64,000 bases of DNA from an uncultured Clostridia bacterium (GTDB lineage Bacteria > Bacillota > Clostridia > Oscillospirales > Acutalibacteraceae): positions 25,348 through 89,347 of the forward strand of contig CALWUT010000003.1 of assembly GCA_944384825.1 (NCBI GenBank). Reading direction: 5' to 3'. The notes below the pieces were generated by a model. That model was not told the origin of the DNA. It made no database searches and saw only the letters and a program-made list of their open reading frames with translations. This document shows positions 63,165 through 64,000 of the stretch, piece by piece (the stretch's first letter is position 1; each line of letters opens with the position of its first letter). The position numbers were made by a program, and so were the translations under genes.

Positions 63165-64000
63165 TTATGCAGTTCTTTTCCACATATAGCACGTAATATA
63201 AGGCTGTAAATTGTTGTGATCCCCATTTCCACCCTCATTATTTGACCGCAAACACATTTCGTTTCCGGCTCTTAAAACATAAGGACGATTTGTTGCGTGC
63301 TGAAATACTGCTCCACTGTTCCTGTCTAAAACATAGGTTGCCTCGCCTGCATCGCCCCAAGCATAAGAAGCGTTTGGAATATGTCCGCCATGACTTGGAA
63401 TTTGTGAGACTGTGAGTTTATGTGTTTCTGCACCCCCGGTTTTTTCTACTGAATTAAATTTTGAATTTGAAGTGTTTACACAAACAGGAACCCTACCCGA
63501 ACCCCATTGTATCCACGTTCCACCAAATAAATTTTTAGGGTTTGTACTGTTTACCGACAGATATATTGACCCAATCGGATAAATTAAATCAAAAATTGTT
63601 TTGTTATTTATCCTTAAATTCCCCTCAATTTCCGTGTCCATTTTTATCTGCATTTTCTTTTCATTTGAATTTGCTGTCGAAACACGCCCAAAAGCTACGC
63701 TCCGCCCACTTGCGTTATAATCTACAAGCGTAAAGGCAGTACCTAAATTTAAAGATTTTTCCGCAAAGCTAAAATAATCTGAAATCTTAAAAATAAACTC
63801 GTATTCACTGTTTATATCTGCCTCGATTATTTGTGTGCTTTCATAATAATAACTGTTGTTAGGTAAATTTATTGTTGTATAATTACTGTCTGTTAGTTTT
63901 TTATATAGTAACTGAAATGCTTTATCGTTTCTATTATTCACACTTGAAATATTCGCTTTAAGCATACACTTGGCATATGCCCCCTCGTCATTTTCTGTTC
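63165..64000 (-). CDS. Phage tail/baseplate fibre protein (partial, continues past the right edge)
   Basis: The minus-strand frame is open to the window end, upstream of an internal Met at 63965, so the N-terminus is missing. The C-terminal part has the collar/Gp10-like pattern LIYPIGSIYLSVNSTNPKNL, FGGTWIQWGSGRVPVCVN and SQIPSHGGH, ending PYITCYMWKRT, as in many clostridial phage receptor or baseplate proteins. The N-terminal visible part resembles BppU/DUF2479-like upper baseplate domains (FKISDYFSFAEKSLNLGTAF). Late gene of the phage part. Confidence 0.85.
   Translation of the reverse strand, partial: TENDEGAYAKCMLKANISSVNNRNDKAFQLLYKKLTDSNYTTINLPNNSYYYESTQIIEADINSEYEFIFKISDYFSFAEKSLNLGTAFTLVDYNASGRSVAFGRVSTANSNEKKMQIKMDTEIEGNLRINNKTIFDLIYPIGSIYLSVNSTNPKNLFGGTWIQWGSGRVPVCVNTSNSKFNSVEKTGGAETHKLTVSQIPSHGGHIPNASYAWGDAGEATYVLDRNSGAVFQHATNRPYVLRAGNEMCLRSNNEGGNGDHNNLQPYITCYMWKRTA

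Overview
The window is a low-GC (about 30 percent by eye) chromosomal segment of an anaerobic, Gram-positive member of the Bacillota, most likely class Clostridia. Reasons: a CIRCE-controlled hrcA-grpE-dnaK-dnaJ operon, a fermentative bifunctional AdhE, ClpE, NrdR, ThyX, TrmK, TmcAL, tRNA genes with encoded CCA, strong GGAGG-type ribosome binding sites and sigma-A promoters (TTGACA-17-TATAAT). Genus cannot be read from the sequence.

Layout. 1-16 kb: housekeeping (leuS, adhE, ruvX, heat-shock operon, DUF1292 protein, probable 6S RNA, cvpA-like, pgsA, clpE, nrdR), interrupted by a decayed double-glycine peptide precursor behind dnaJ. 16-24 kb: a secreted Cys-rich protein with an A-tract frameshift, an intact double-glycine peptide, glmS, Nif3-like, trmK, a zinc-ribbon gene preceded by a tRNA-like element, a DUF11 protein and a DUF348/G5/3D cell-wall protein. 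24.5-31 kb: tRNA-Gln, tRNA-Pro and behind them a heavily deleted prophage relic (serine recombinase tail fused to a tail gene, portal N-terminus, terminase with two lesions) carrying an apparently intact AbiE toxin-antitoxin pair. 31-37 kb: a structured RNA resembling the raiA motif, then the most unusual protein-coding locus: a stalk-domain secreted protein, DUF4255 (Afp16/Pvc16-like), a carboxypeptidase-regulatory-like protein, DUF4280 (PAAR-like) and an eCIS-type AAA+ ATPase. These are accessory parts of a contractile injection system without sheath, tube or baseplate genes in view. 37-55.6 kb: tspO, pgeF, two tandem Csp-like subtilases, a decayed lipoprotein, comM, thyX-tmk, acyltransferase-like genes, fthC, mltG, a class B PBP, tmcAL, folC. 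55.6-64 kb: a second integrated element at tRNA-Ala, with a Tn916-like int-xis-sigma end, a lysogeny-type switch, a type I toxin-antitoxin locus, and phage holin, amidase and tail genes running off the right edge.

A cross-cutting theme: housekeeping genes are all open, while small secreted and mobile-element genes repeatedly carry single-base or tetranucleotide slippage frameshifts and in-frame TAG/TGA codons. In five of these cases restoring one slippage event gives one continuous reading frame of sensible composition. This points to accessory-genome erosion or switchable expression rather than random sequencing error, but raw reads would be needed to settle it.
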